Source of the DNA: Auanema rhodensis
Lineage: Eukaryota > Nematoda > Chromadorea > Rhabditida > Rhabditidae
Direction: 5' to 3'
DNA length: 64,000 bases
Assembly: GCA_964057225.1 (NCBI GenBank)
Contig: OZ059897.1
Coordinates: forward strand, 21,576,001-21,640,000
A model generated the notes under the pieces. It had not been told where the DNA came from, made no database searches, and was given only the letters and a program-made list of their open reading frames with translations. The first letter of the stretch is position 1, and every line of letters begins with the position of its first letter. Below, piece by piece: positions 1 to 11,084 of the stretch. The position numbers were made by a program, and so were the translations under genes.

Positions 1-175
1 AAAATTAGATTCCCCATGTCCATATTAGTCTAAAAACAAATTTTTATTGATATTGGTTCATGGTAACCATGACTTTGAAATTTACGTGAACTTTAATTTA
101 TGCTAATTAAAGTACACGTGATGTGCACTTGGTATGTAACTCGCTTCACGTGAAAGATAAAGAGATGCGGTTTTC
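1..175 (+). repeat. 175-bp monomer lacking T112
   Basis: ATTAAAGTAC replaces ATTAAATGTAC, one T shorter. The same single-base loss occurs only at 1056-1230, 4047-4221 and 5454-5628, always just before a c18 monomer, so it is one inherited event copied with the P module. Confidence 0.9.
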
Positions 176-703
176 AAAATTAGATTCCCCATCTCCATAT
201 TAGTCTAAAAACAAATTTTTATTGATATTGGTTCATGGTAACCATGACTTTGAAATTTACGTGAACTTTAATTTATGCTAATTAAATGTACACGTGATGT
301 GCACTTGGTATGTAACTCGCTTCACGTGAAAGATAAAGAGATGCGGTTTTCAAAATTAGATTCCCCATGTCCATATTAGTCTAAAAACAAATTTTTATTG
401 ATATTGGTTCATGGTAACCATGACTTTGAATATTACGTGAACTTTAATTTATGCTAATTGAATGTACACGTGATGTGCACTTGGTATGTAACTCGCTTCA
501 CGTGAAAGATAAAGAGATGCGGTTTTCAAAATTAGATTCCCCATGTCCATATTAGTCTAAAAACAAATTTTTATTGATATTGGTTCATGGTAACCATGAC
601 TTTGAATATTACGTGAACTTTAATTTATGCTAATTGAATGTACACGCGATGTGCACTTGGTATGTAACTCGCTTCACGTGAAAGATGAAGAGATGCGGTT
701 TTC
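1..703 (+). repeat. Four monomers cut by the window edge, end of a P opening
   Basis: Monomers #1-#4 read: loss of T112; c18; V; V+c120+g160. This is the order seen inside complete P modules (for example 5454-6156), so the window opens inside one. Monomers #1 and #2 are T58 whereas their later counterparts are G58, so this copy is slightly diverged. Confidence 0.85.
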
Positions 704-1055
704 AAAATTAGATTCCCCATGTCCATATTAGTCTAAAAACAAATTTTTATTGATATTGGTTCATGGTAACCATGACTTTGAAATTTACGTGAACTTTAAT
801 TTATGCTAATTAAATGTACACGTGATGTGCACTTGGTATGTAACTCGCTCCACGTGAAAGATAAAGAGATGCGGTTTTCAAAATTAGATTCCCCATGTCC
901 ATATTAGTCTAAAAACAAATTTTTATTGATATTGGTTCATGGTAACCATGACTTTGAAATTTACGTGAACTTTAATTTATGCTAATTAAATGTACACGTG
1001 ATGTGCACTTGGTATGTAACTCGCTTCACGTGAAAGATAAAGAGATGCGGTTTTT

Positions 1056-1230
1056 AAAATTAGATTCCCCATGTCTATATTAGTCTAAAAACAAATTTTT
1101 ATTGATATTGGTGCATGGTAACCATGACTTTGAAATTTACGTGAACTTTAATTTATGCTAATTAAAGTACACGTGATGTGCACTTGGTATGTAACTCGCT
1201 TCACGTGAAAGATAAAGAGATGCGGTTTTC
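1056..1230 (+). repeat. 175-bp monomer lacking T112, G58 type
   Basis: This is the third monomer of the P module at 704. It carries the T112 loss, g58 and a private t20 (CATGTCTAT). Confidence 0.9.
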
Positions 1231-1788
1231 AAAATTAGATTCCCCATCTCCATATTAGTCTAAAAACAAATTTTTATTGATATTGGTGCATGGTAACCAT
1301 GACTTTGAAATTTACGTGAACTTTAATTTATGCTAATTAAATGTACACGTGATGTGCACTTGGTATGTAACTCGCTTCACGTGAAAGATAAAGAGATGCG
1401 GTTTTCAAAATTAGATTCCCCATGTCCATATTAGTCTAAAAACAAATTTTTATTGATATTGGTTCATGGTAACCATGACTTTGAATATTACGTGAACTTT
1501 AATTTATGCTAATTGAATGTACACGTGATGTGCACTTGGTATGTAACTCGCTTCACGTGAAAGATAAAGAGATGCGGTTTTCAAAATTAGATTCCCCATG
1601 TCCATATTAGTCTAAAAACAAATTTTTATTGATATTGGTTCATGGTAACCATGACTTTGAATATTACGTGAACTTTAATTTATGCTAATTGAATGTACAC
1701 GCGATGTGCACTTGGTATGTAACTCGCTTCACGTGAAAGATAAAGAGATGCGGTTTTCAAAATTAGATTCCCCATGTCCATATTAGTC

Positions 1789-1804
1789 TAAAAACAAATT
1801 TTTA
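1789..1804. repeat. Dyad: TAAAAA / TTTTTA, 4-nt loop
   Basis: In the reference monomer, TAAAAA (positions 31-36) and TTTTTA (41-46) are perfect inverted arms around CAAA. The pair is present in nearly every monomer. Family variants touch the arm or loop: c36, g36, t38 and, in the 45 kb island, c39. Cruciform or bending potential is inference. Confidence 0.75.
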
Positions 1805-1815
1805 TTGATATTGGT

Positions 1816-1830
1816 TCATGGTAACCATGA
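1816..1830. repeat. Dyad: TCATGGT-A-ACCATGA odd palindrome with BstEII core
   Basis: Positions 58-72 form perfect 7-bp inverted arms around a single A. The core GGTAACC is a BstEII recognition site, so digestion should release a 176-bp ladder. The T58/G58 polymorphism, which splits the array into two broad classes, sits on the outermost base pair of this dyad: G58 shortens each arm from 7 to 6 bp. Confidence 0.85.
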
Positions 1831-1849
1831 CTTTGAAATTTACGTGAAC

Positions 1850-1869
1850 TTTAATTTATGCTAATTAAA
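1850..1869. repeat. Dyad: TTTAATT / AATTAAA, 6-nt loop
   Basis: Positions 92-98 and 105-111 are perfect 7-bp inverted arms around TATGCT. Many diagnostic variants fall here (g92, a94, g95, g100, g109, t111 and loss of T112 just outside), so this is one of the more variable parts of the monomer. Confidence 0.8.
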
Positions 1870-1873
1870 TGTA

Positions 1874-1879
1874 CACGTG
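1874..1879. other. CACGTG hexamer, first copy in the monomer
   Basis: CACGTG lies at positions 116-121 and is the left end of a CACGTGA direct repeat whose second copy starts 32 bp later. CACGTG is the G-box/E-box core bound by plant bZIP/bHLH and animal bHLH proteins; binding here is untested. In monomers with c120 it becomes CACGCG. Confidence 0.7.
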
Positions 1880-1903
1880 ATGTGCACTTGGTATGTAACT
1901 CGC

Positions 1904-1913
1904 TTCACGTGAA
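1904..1913. repeat. Dyad: TTCACGTGAA perfect 10-bp palindrome
   Basis: Positions 146-155 form a perfect 10-bp palindrome containing the second CACGTG. It is altered by c147 (TCCACGTGAA), which marks the start of P modules, and by a153 (TTCACGTAAA), which occurs in about 48 monomers and destroys the hexamer. Confidence 0.85.
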
Positions 1914-2110
1914 AGATAAAGAGATGCGGTTTTCAAAATTAGATTCCCCATGTCCATATTAGTCTAAAAACAAATTTTTATTGATATTGGTGCATGGTAA
2001 CCATGACTTTGAAATTTACGTGAACTTTAATTTATGCTAATTAAATGTACACGTGATGTGCACTTGGTATGTAACTCGCTTCACGTAAAAGATGAAGAGA
2101 TGCGGTTTTC

Positions 2111-3694
2111 AAAATTAGATTCCCCATGTCCATATTAGTCTAAAAACAAATTTTTATTGATATTGGTGCATGGTAACCATGACTTTGAAATTTACGTGAA
2201 CTTTAATTTATGCTAATTAAATGTACACGTGATGTGCACTTGGTATGTAACTTGCTTCACGTGAAAGATCAAGAGATGCGGTTTTCAAAATTAGATTCCC
2301 CATGTCCATATTAGTCTAAAAACAAATTTTTATTGATATTGGTGCATGGTAACCATGACTTTGAAATTTACGTGAACTTTAATTTATGCTAATTAAATGT
2401 ACACGTGATGTGCACTTGGTATGTAACTCGCTTCACGTAAAAGATAAAGAGATTCGGTTCTCAAAATTAGATTCCCCATGTCCATATTAGTCTAAAAACA
2501 AATTTTTATTGATATTGGTGCATGGTAACCATGACTTTGAAATTTACGTGAACTTTAATTTATGCTAATTAAATGTACACGTGATGTGCACTTGGTATGT
2601 AACTCGCTTCACGTAAAAAATAAAGAGATGCGGTTTTCAAAATTAGATTCCCCATGTCCATATTAGTCTAAAAACAAATTTTTATTGATATTGGTGCATG
2701 GTAACCATGACTTTGAAATTTACGTGAACTTTAATTTGTGCTAATTAAATGTACACGTGATGTGCACTTGGTATGTAACTCGCTTCACGTGAAAGATAAA
2801 GAGATGCGGTTTTCAAAATTAGATTCCCCATGTCCATATTAGTCTAAAAACAAATTTTTATTGATATTGGTGCATGGTAACCATGACTTTGAAATTTACG
2901 TGAACTTTAATTTATGCTAATTAAATGTACACGTGATGTGCACTTGGTATGTAACTCGCTTCACGTAAAAAATAAAGAGATGCGGTTTTCAAAATTAGAT
3001 TCCCCATGTCCATATTAGTTTAAAAACAAATTTTTATTGATATTGGTTCATGGTAACCATGACTTTGAAATTTACGTGAACTTTAATTTATGCTAATTAA
3101 ATGTACACGTGATGTGCACTTGGTATGTAACTCGCTTCACGTGAAAGATAAAGAGATGCGGTTTTTAAAATTAGATTCCCCATGTCCATATTAGTCTAAA
3201 AACAAATTTTTATTGATATTGGTGCATGGTAACCATGACTTTGAAATTTACGTGAACTTTAATTTATGCTAATTAAATGTACACGTGATGTGCACTTGGT
3301 ATGTAACTCGCTTCACGTAAAAGATGAAGAGATGCGGTTTTCAAAATTAGATTCCCCATGTCCATATTAGTCTAAAAACAAATTTTTATTGATATTGGTG
3401 CATGGTAACCATGACTTTGAAATTTACGTGAACTTTAATTTATGCTAATTAAATGTACACGTGATGTGCACTTGGTATGTAACTCGCTTCACGTGAAAGA
3501 TAAAGAGATGCGGTTTTCAAAATTAGATTCCCCATGTCCATATTAGTCTAAAAACAAATTTTTATTGATATTGGTGCATGGTAACCATGACTTTGAAATT
3601 TACGTGAACTTTAATTTATGCTAATTAAATGTACACGTGATGTGCACTTGGTATGTAACTCGCTTCACGTGAAAGATGAAGAGATGCGGTTTTC
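2111..3694 (+). repeat. Nine-monomer a153/c160 run after P8 copy 1
   Basis: Monomers #13-#21: t143+c160; a153+t168+c174; a153+a157; g100; a153+a157; t30+t176; a153+g160; g58; g58+g160. This parallels 7037-8620 (#41-#49), except that #16 (2639) is g58+g100 where #44 is T58+t168 and #21 carries g160. G100 otherwise marks the t8 and some t38 monomers, so #16 probably received it by conversion or exchange. Confidence 0.85.
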
Positions 3695-5101
3695 AAAATT
3701 AGATTCCCCATGTCCATATTAGTCTAAAAACAAATTTTTATTGATATTGGTTCATGGTAACCATGACTTTGAAATTTACGTGAACTTTAATTTATGCTAA
3801 TTAAATGTACACGTGATGTGCACTTGGTATGTAACTCGCTCCACGTGAAAGATAAAGAGATGCGGTTTTCAAAATTAGATTCCCCATGTCCATATTAGTC
3901 TAAAAACAAATTTTTATTGATATTGGTTCATGGTAACCATGACTTTGAAATTTACGTGAACTTTAATTTATGCTAATTAAATGTACACGTGATGTGCACT
4001 TGGTATGTAACTCGCTTCACGTGAAAGATAAAGAGATGCGGTTTTTAAAATTAGATTCCCCATGTCCATATTAGTCTAAAAACAAATTTTTATTGATATT
4101 GGTGCATGGTAACCATGACTTTGAAATTTACGTGAACTTTAATTTATGCTAATTAAAGTACACGTGATGTGCACTTGGTATGTAACTCGCTTCACGTGAA
4201 AGATAAAGAGATGCGGTTTTCAAAATTAGATTCCCCATCTCCATATTAGTCTAAAAACAAATTTTTATTGATATTGGTGCATGGTAACCATGACTTTGAA
4301 ATTTACGTGAACTTTAATTTATGCTAATTAAATGTACACGTGATGTGCACTTGGTATGTAACTCGCTTCACGTGAAAGATAAAGAGATGCGGTTTTCAAA
4401 ATTAGATTCCCCATGTCCATATTAGTCTAAAAACAAATTTTTATTGATATTGGTTCATGGTAACCATGACTTTGAATATTACGTGAACTTTAATTTATGC
4501 TAATTGAATGTACACGTGATGTGCACTTGGTATGTAACTCGCTTCACGTGAAAGATAAAGAGATGCGGTTTTCAAAATTAGATTCCCCATGTCCATATTA
4601 GTCTAAAAACAAATTTTTATTGATATTGGTTCATGGTAACCATGACTTTGAATATTACGTGAACTTTAATTTATGCTAATTGAATGTACACGCGATGTGC
4701 ACTTGGTATGTAACTCGCTTCACGTGAAAGATAAAGAGATGCGGTTTTCAAAATTAGATTCCCCATGTCCATATTAGTCTAAAAACAAATTTTTATTGAT
4801 ATTGGTTCATGGTAACCATGACTTTGAAATTTACGTGAACTTTAATTTATGCTAATTAAATGTACACGTGATGTGCACTTGGTATGTAACTCGCTTCACG
4901 TGAAAGATAAAGAGATGCGGTTTTCAAAATTAGATTCCCCATGTCCATATTAGTCTAAAAACAAATTTTTATTGATATTGGTGCATGGTAACCATGACTT
5001 TGAAATTTACGTGAACTTTAATTTATGCTAATTAAATGTACACGTGATGTGCACTTGGTATGTAACTCGCTTCACGTAAAAGATGAAGAGATGCGGTTTT
5101 C
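3695..5101 (+). repeat. P8 higher-order unit, copy 2 (1,407 bp)
   Basis: Monomers #22-#29 repeat the eight-monomer order of 704-2110 and directly abut copy 3. Because the c147 opener follows #21 directly, the a153/c160 run preceding this copy is shorter than the run after copy 3. Confidence 0.9.
4047..4221 (+). repeat. 175-bp monomer lacking T112, G58 type
   Basis: This is the third monomer of the P module at 3695, with the same T112 loss and g58. Confidence 0.9.
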
Positions 5102-6508
5102 AAAATTAGATTCCCCATGTCCATATTAGTCTAAAAACAAATTTTTATTGATATTGGTTCATGGTAACCATGACTTTGAATATTACGTGAACTTTAATTT
5201 ATGCTAATTAAATGTACACGTGATGTGCACTTGGTATGTAACTCGCTCCACGTGAAAGATAAAGAGATGCGGTTTTCAAAATTAGATTCCCCATGTCCAT
5301 ATTAGTCTAAAAACAAATTTTTATTGATATTGGTTCATGGTAACCATGACTTTGAAATTTACGTGAACTTTAATTTATGCTAATTAAATGTACACGTGAT
5401 GTGCACTTGGTATGTAACTCGCTTCACGTGAAAGATAAAGAGATGCGGTTTTTAAAATTAGATTCCCCATGTCCATATTAGTCTAAAAACAAATTTTTAT
5501 TGATATTGGTGCATGGTAACCATGACTTTGAAATTTACGTGAACTTTAATTTATGCTAATTAAAGTACACGTGATGTGCACTTGGTATGTAACTCGCTTC
5601 ACGTGAAAGATAAAGAGATGCGGTTTTCAAAATTAGATTCCCCATCTCCATATTAGTCTAAAAACAAATTTTTATTGATATTGGTGCATGGTAACCATGA
5701 CTTTGAAATTTACGTGAACTTTAATTTATGCTAATTAAATGTACACGTGATGTGCACTTGGTATGTAACTCGCTTCACGTGAAAGATAAAGAGATGCGGT
5801 TTTCAAAATTAGATTCCCCATGTCCATATTAGTCTAAAAACAAATTTTTATTGATATTGGTTCATGGTAACCATGACTTTGAATATTACGTGAACTTTAA
5901 TTTATGCTAATTGAATGTACACGTGATGTGCACTTGGTATGTAACTCGCTTCACGTGAAAGATAAAGAGATGCGGTTTTCAAAATTAGATTCCCCATGTC
6001 CATATTAGTCTAAAAACAAATTTTTATTGATATTGGTTCATGGTAACCATGACTTTGAATATTACGTGAACTTTAATTTATGCTAATTGAATGTACACGC
6101 GATGTGCACTTGGTATGTAACTCGCTTCACGTGAAAGATAAAGAGATGCGGTTTTCAAAATTAGATTCCCCATGTCCATATTAGTCTAAAAACAAATTTT
6201 TATTGATATTGGTTCATGGTAACCATGACTTTGAAATTTACGTGAACTTTAATTTATGCTAATTAAATGTACACGTGATGTGCACTTGGTATGTAACTCG
6301 CTTCACGTGAAAGATAAAGAGATGCGGTTTTCAAAATTAGATTCCCCATGTCCATATTAGTCTAAAAACAAATTTTTATTGATATTGGTGCATGGTAACC
6401 ATGACTTTGAAATTTACGTGAACTTTAATTTATGCTAATTAAATGTACACGTGATGTGCACTTGGTATGTAACTCGCTTCACGTAAAAGATGAAGAGATG
6501 CGGTTTTC
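5102..6508 (+). repeat. P8 higher-order unit, copy 3, with recombinant opener
   Basis: Monomers #30-#37 duplicate copy 2 in tandem. The opener #30 (5102-5277) has the V change (AATATT at 80-81) without its usual partner g109, and also c147. It therefore looks like a V monomer on the left joined to a c147 monomer on the right, with the exchange between positions 82 and 146. That is where an unequal crossover creating the tandem copy would leave its join. Confidence 0.88.
5454..5628 (+). repeat. 175-bp monomer lacking T112, G58 type
   Basis: This is the third monomer of the P module at 5102. The counterparts at 28301 and 55901 are full length, so the loss either arose only in the left copies or was removed from the right ones. 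The 28301 copy is odd at nearby sites (c105 and c117). Confidence 0.9.
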
Positions 6509-7036
6509 AAAATTAGATTCCCCATGTCCATATTAGTCTAAAAACAAATTTTTATTGATATTGGTTCATGGTAACCATGACTTTGAATATTACGTGAACT
6601 TTAATTTATGCTAATTGAATGTACACGCGATGTGCACTTGGTATGTAACTCGCTTCACGTGAAAGATAAAGAGATGCGGTTTTCAAAATTAGATTCCCCA
6701 TGTCCATATTAGTCTAAAAACAAATTTTTATTGATATTGGTTCATGGTAACCATGACTTTGAAATTTACGTGAACTTTAATTTATGCTAATTAAATGTAC
6801 ACGTGATGTGCACTTGGTATGTAACTCGCTTCACGTGAAAGATAAAGAGATGCGGTTTTCAAAATTAGATTCCCCATGTCCATATTAGTCTAAAAACAAA
6901 TTTTTATTGATATTGGTGCATGGTAACCATGACTTTGAAATTTACGTGAACTTTAATTTATGCTAATTAAATGTACACGTGATGTGCACTTGGTATGTAA
7001 CTCGCTTCACGTAAAAGATGAAGAGATGCGGTTTTC
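6509..7036 (+). repeat. Tandem duplicate of the last three P8 monomers (528 bp)
   Basis: Monomers #38-#40 (V+c120; plain; g58+a153+g160) repeat #35-#37 at 5981-6508. The homologous blocks at 27949 and 55549 have this trio only once, so it is a local three-monomer duplication. Confidence 0.88.
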
Positions 7037-10000
7037 AAAATTAGATTCCCCATGTCCATATTAGTCTAAAAACAAATTTTTATTGATATTGGTGCATGGT
7101 AACCATGACTTTGAAATTTACGTGAACTTTAATTTATGCTAATTAAATGTACACGTGATGTGCACTTGGTATGTAACTTGCTTCACGTGAAAGATCAAGA
7201 GATGCGGTTTTCAAAATTAGATTCCCCATGTCCATATTAGTCTAAAAACAAATTTTTATTGATATTGGTGCATGGTAACCATGACTTTGAAATTTACGTG
7301 AACTTTAATTTATGCTAATTAAATGTACACGTGATGTGCACTTGGTATGTAACTCGCTTCACGTAAAAGATAAAGAGATTCGGTTCTCAAAATTAGATTC
7401 CCCATGTCCATATTAGTCTAAAAACAAATTTTTATTGATATTGGTGCATGGTAACCATGACTTTGAAATTTACGTGAACTTTAATTTATGCTAATTAAAT
7501 GTACACGTGATGTGCACTTGGTATGTAACTCGCTTCACGTAAAAAATAAAGAGATGCGGTTTTCAAAATTAGATTCCCCATGTCCATATTAGTCTAAAAA
7601 CAAATTTTTATTGATATTGGTTCATGGTAACCATGACTTTGAAATTTACGTGAACTTTAATTTATGCTAATTAAATGTACACGTGATGTGCACTTGGTAT
7701 GTAACTCGCTTCACGTGAAAGATAAAGAGATTCGGTTTTCAAAATTAGATTCCCCATGTCCATATTAGTCTAAAAACAAATTTTTATTGATATTGGTGCA
7801 TGGTAACCATGACTTTGAAATTTACGTGAACTTTAATTTATGCTAATTAAATGTACACGTGATGTGCACTTGGTATGTAACTCGCTTCACGTAAAAAATA
7901 AAGAGATGCGGTTTTCAAAATTAGATTCCCCATGTCCATATTAGTTTAAAAACAAATTTTTATTGATATTGGTTCATGGTAACCATGACTTTGAAATTTA
8001 CGTGAACTTTAATTTATGCTAATTAAATGTACACGTGATGTGCACTTGGTATGTAACTCGCTTCACGTGAAAGATAAAGAGATGCGGTTTTTAAAATTAG
8101 ATTCCCCATGTCCATATTAGTCTAAAAACAAATTTTTATTGATATTGGTGCATGGTAACCATGACTTTGAAATTTACGTGAACTTTAATTTATGCTAATT
8201 AAATGTACACGTGATGTGCACTTGGTATGTAACTCGCTTCACGTAAAAGATGAAGAGATGCGGTTTTCAAAATTAGATTCCCCATGTCCATATTAGTCTA
8301 AAAACAAATTTTTATTGATATTGGTGCATGGTAACCATGACTTTGAAATTTACGTGAACTTTAATTTATGCTAATTAAATGTACACGTGATGTGCACTTG
8401 GTATGTAACTCGCTTCACGTGAAAGATAAAGAGATGCGGTTTTCAAAATTAGATTCCCCATGTCCATATTAGTCTAAAAACAAATTTTTATTGATATTGG
8501 TGCATGGTAACCATGACTTTGAAATTTACGTGAACTTTAATTTATGCTAATTAAATGTACACGTGATGTGCACTTGGTATGTAACTCGCTTCACGTGAAA
8601 GATAAAGAGATGCGGTTTTCAAAATTAGATTCCCCATGTCCATATTAGTCTAAAAACAAATTTTTATTGATATTGGTTCATGGTAACCATGACTTTGAAT
8701 ATTACGTGAACTTTAATTTATGCTAATTGAATGTACACGTGATGTGCACTTGGTATGTAACTCGCTTCACGTGAAAGATAAAGAGATGCGGTTTTCAAAA
8801 TTAGATTCCCCATGTCCATATTAGTCTAAAAACAAATTTTTATTGATATTGGTTCATGGTAACCATGACTTTGAAATTTACGTGAACTTTAATTTATGCT
8901 AATTAAATGTACACGTGATGTGCACTTGGTATGTAACTCGCTTCACGTGAAAGATCAAGAGATGCGGTTTCCAAAATTAGATTCCCCATGTCCATATTAG
9001 TCTAAAAACAAATTTTTATTGATATTGGTGCATGGTAACCATGACTTTGAAATTTACGTGAACTTTAATTTATGCTAATTAAATGTACACGTGATGTGCA
9101 CTTGGTATGTAACTCGCTTCACGTGAAAGATAAAGAGATTTGGTTTTCAAAATTAGATTCCCCATGTCCATATTAGTCTAAAAACAAATTTTTATTGATA
9201 TTGGTGCATGGTAACCATGACTTTGAAATTTACGTGAACTTTAATTTATGCTAATTAAATGTACACGTGATGTGCACTTGGTATGTAACTCGCTTCACGT
9301 AAAAAATAAAGAGATGCGGTTTTCAAAATTAGATTCCCCATGTCCATATTAGTCTAAAAACAAATTTTTATTGATATTGGTTCATGGTAACCATGACTTT
9401 GAAATTTACGTGAACTTTAATTTATGCTAATTAAATGTACACGTGATGTGCACTTGGTATGTAACTCGCTTCACGTGAAAGATAAAGAGATTCGGTTTTC
9501 GAAATTAGATTCCCCATGTCCATATTAGTCTAAAAACAAATTTTTATTGATATTGGTTCATGGTAACCATGACTTTGAATATTACGTGAACTTTAATTTA
9601 TGCTAATTGAATGTACACGTGATGTGCACTTGGTATGTAACTCGCTTCACGTGAAAGATGAAGAGATGCGGTTTTTAAAATTAGATTCCCCATGTCCATA
9701 TTAGTCTAAAAACAAATTTTTATTGATATTGGTTCATGGTAACCATGACTTTGAAATTTACGTGAACTTTAATTTATGCTAATTAAATGTACACGTGATG
9801 TGCACTTGGTATGTAACTCGCTTCACGTGAAAGATAAAGAGATGCGGTTTTCAAAATTAGATTCCCCATGTCCATATTAGTCTAAAAACAAATTTTTATT
9901 GATATTGGTTCATGGTAACCATGACTTTGAAATTTACGTGAACTTTAATTTATGCTAATTAAATGTACACGTGATGTGCACTTGGTATGTAACTCGCTTC

Positions 10001-11084
10001 ACGTGAAAGATAAAGAGATGCGGTTTTCAAAATTAGATTCCCCATGTCCATATTAGTCTAAAAACAAATTTTTATTGATATTGGTGCATGGTAACCATGA
10101 CTTTGAAATTTACGTGAACTTTAATTTATGCTAATTAAATGTACACGTGATGTGCACTTGGTATGTAACTCGCTTCACGTAAAAGATGAAGAGATGCGGT
10201 TTTCAAAATTAGATTCCCCATGTCCATATTAGTCTAAAAACAAATTTTTATTGATATTGGTGCATGGTAACCATGACTTTGAAATTTACGTGAACTTTAA
10301 TTTATGCTAATTAAATGTACACGTGATGTGCACTTGGTATGTAACTCGCTTCACGTGAAAGATCAAGAGATGCGGTTTTCAAAATTAGATTCCCCATGTC
10401 CATATTAGTCTAAAAACAAATTTTTATTGATATTGGTGCATGGTAACCATGACTTTGAAATTTACGTGAACTTTAATTTATGCTAATTAAATGTACACGT
10501 GATGTGCACTTGGTATGTAACTCGCTTCACGTGAAAGATAAAGAGATTCGGTTTTCAAAATTAGATTCCCCATGTCCATATTAGTCTAAAAACAAATTTT
10601 TATTGATATTGGTGCATGGTAACCATGACTTTGAAATTTACGTGAACTTTAATTTATGCTAATTAAATGTACACGTGATGTGCACTTGGTATGTAACTCG
10701 CTTCACGTAAAAAATAAAGAGATGCGGTTTTCAAAATTAGATTCCCCATGTCCATATTAGTCTAAAAACAAATTTTTATTGATATTGGTTCATGGTAACC
10801 ATGACTTTGAAATTTACGTGAACTTTAATTTATGCTAATTAAATGTACACGTGATGTGCACTTGGTATGTAACTCGCTTCACGTGAAAGATAAAGAGATT
10901 CGGTTTTCAAAATTAGATTCCCCATGTCCATATTAGTCTAAAAACAAATTTTTATTGATATTGGTTCATGGTAACCATGACTTTGAATATTACGTGAACT
11001 TTAATTTATGCTAATTGAATGTACACGTGATGTGCACTTGGTATGTAACTCGCTTCACGTGAAAGATAAAGAGATGCGGTTTTC
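7037..11084 (+). repeat. 23-monomer block A, repeated at 29357 and from 56957
   Basis: Monomers #41-#63 match #168-#190 (29357-33404) in order at a constant offset of 22,320 bp. Shared rare markers include GTAACTTGC with c160 at #41, c174 at #42, t30+t176 at #46, t168+t169 (GATTTGG) at #52 and g1 (TTTTCGAAATT) at #55. Differences: #51 has c175 where the others have a176, and the V monomers here lack the g92 seen in both right-hand copies. The right-hand copies are thus closer to each other than to this one. Confidence 0.9.

Larger units (their letters stand above)
1759..1934 (+). repeat. Reference consensus monomer (plain, T58 type)
   Basis: Monomer #11 carries the commonest base at every site I tracked and serves as the reference for positions 1-176. 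Landmarks: a CCCC run at 12-15; an A5/T5 stem at 31-46; a GGTAACC core at 62-68 inside an odd palindrome; AAATTT at 78-83; three copies of ACGTGA at 84, 117 and 149; CACGTG at 116-121 and 148-153; GTGCAC at 124-129; GCGG at 168-171; and a TTTT run at 172-175. About half of all monomers differ from it by G at 58. The other diagnostic sites are 1, 5, 8, 18, 30, 36, 38, 48, 80-81, 92, 94, 95, 100, 109, 113, 120, 137, 138, 143, 147, 153, 157, 160, 163, 168, 169 and 176. Confidence 0.95.
704..2110 (+). repeat. P8 higher-order unit, copy 1 (1,407 bp)
   Basis: Eight monomers, #5-#12: c147; t176; g58 with T112 lost; c18+g58; V; V+c120; plain; g58+a153+g160. The same ordered set recurs at 3695-5101 and 5102-6508 with the same total length of 1,407 bp. 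The c147 monomer that opens it also opens the mega-units at 27949, 43789 and 55549. Confidence 0.9.

Noticed and set aside
1874-1913. CACGTG pairs as promoter G-boxes
   Set aside because: The hexamer is repeated in hundreds of copies with no downstream gene. A chromatin-binding role remains possible, but a promoter call is not supported.
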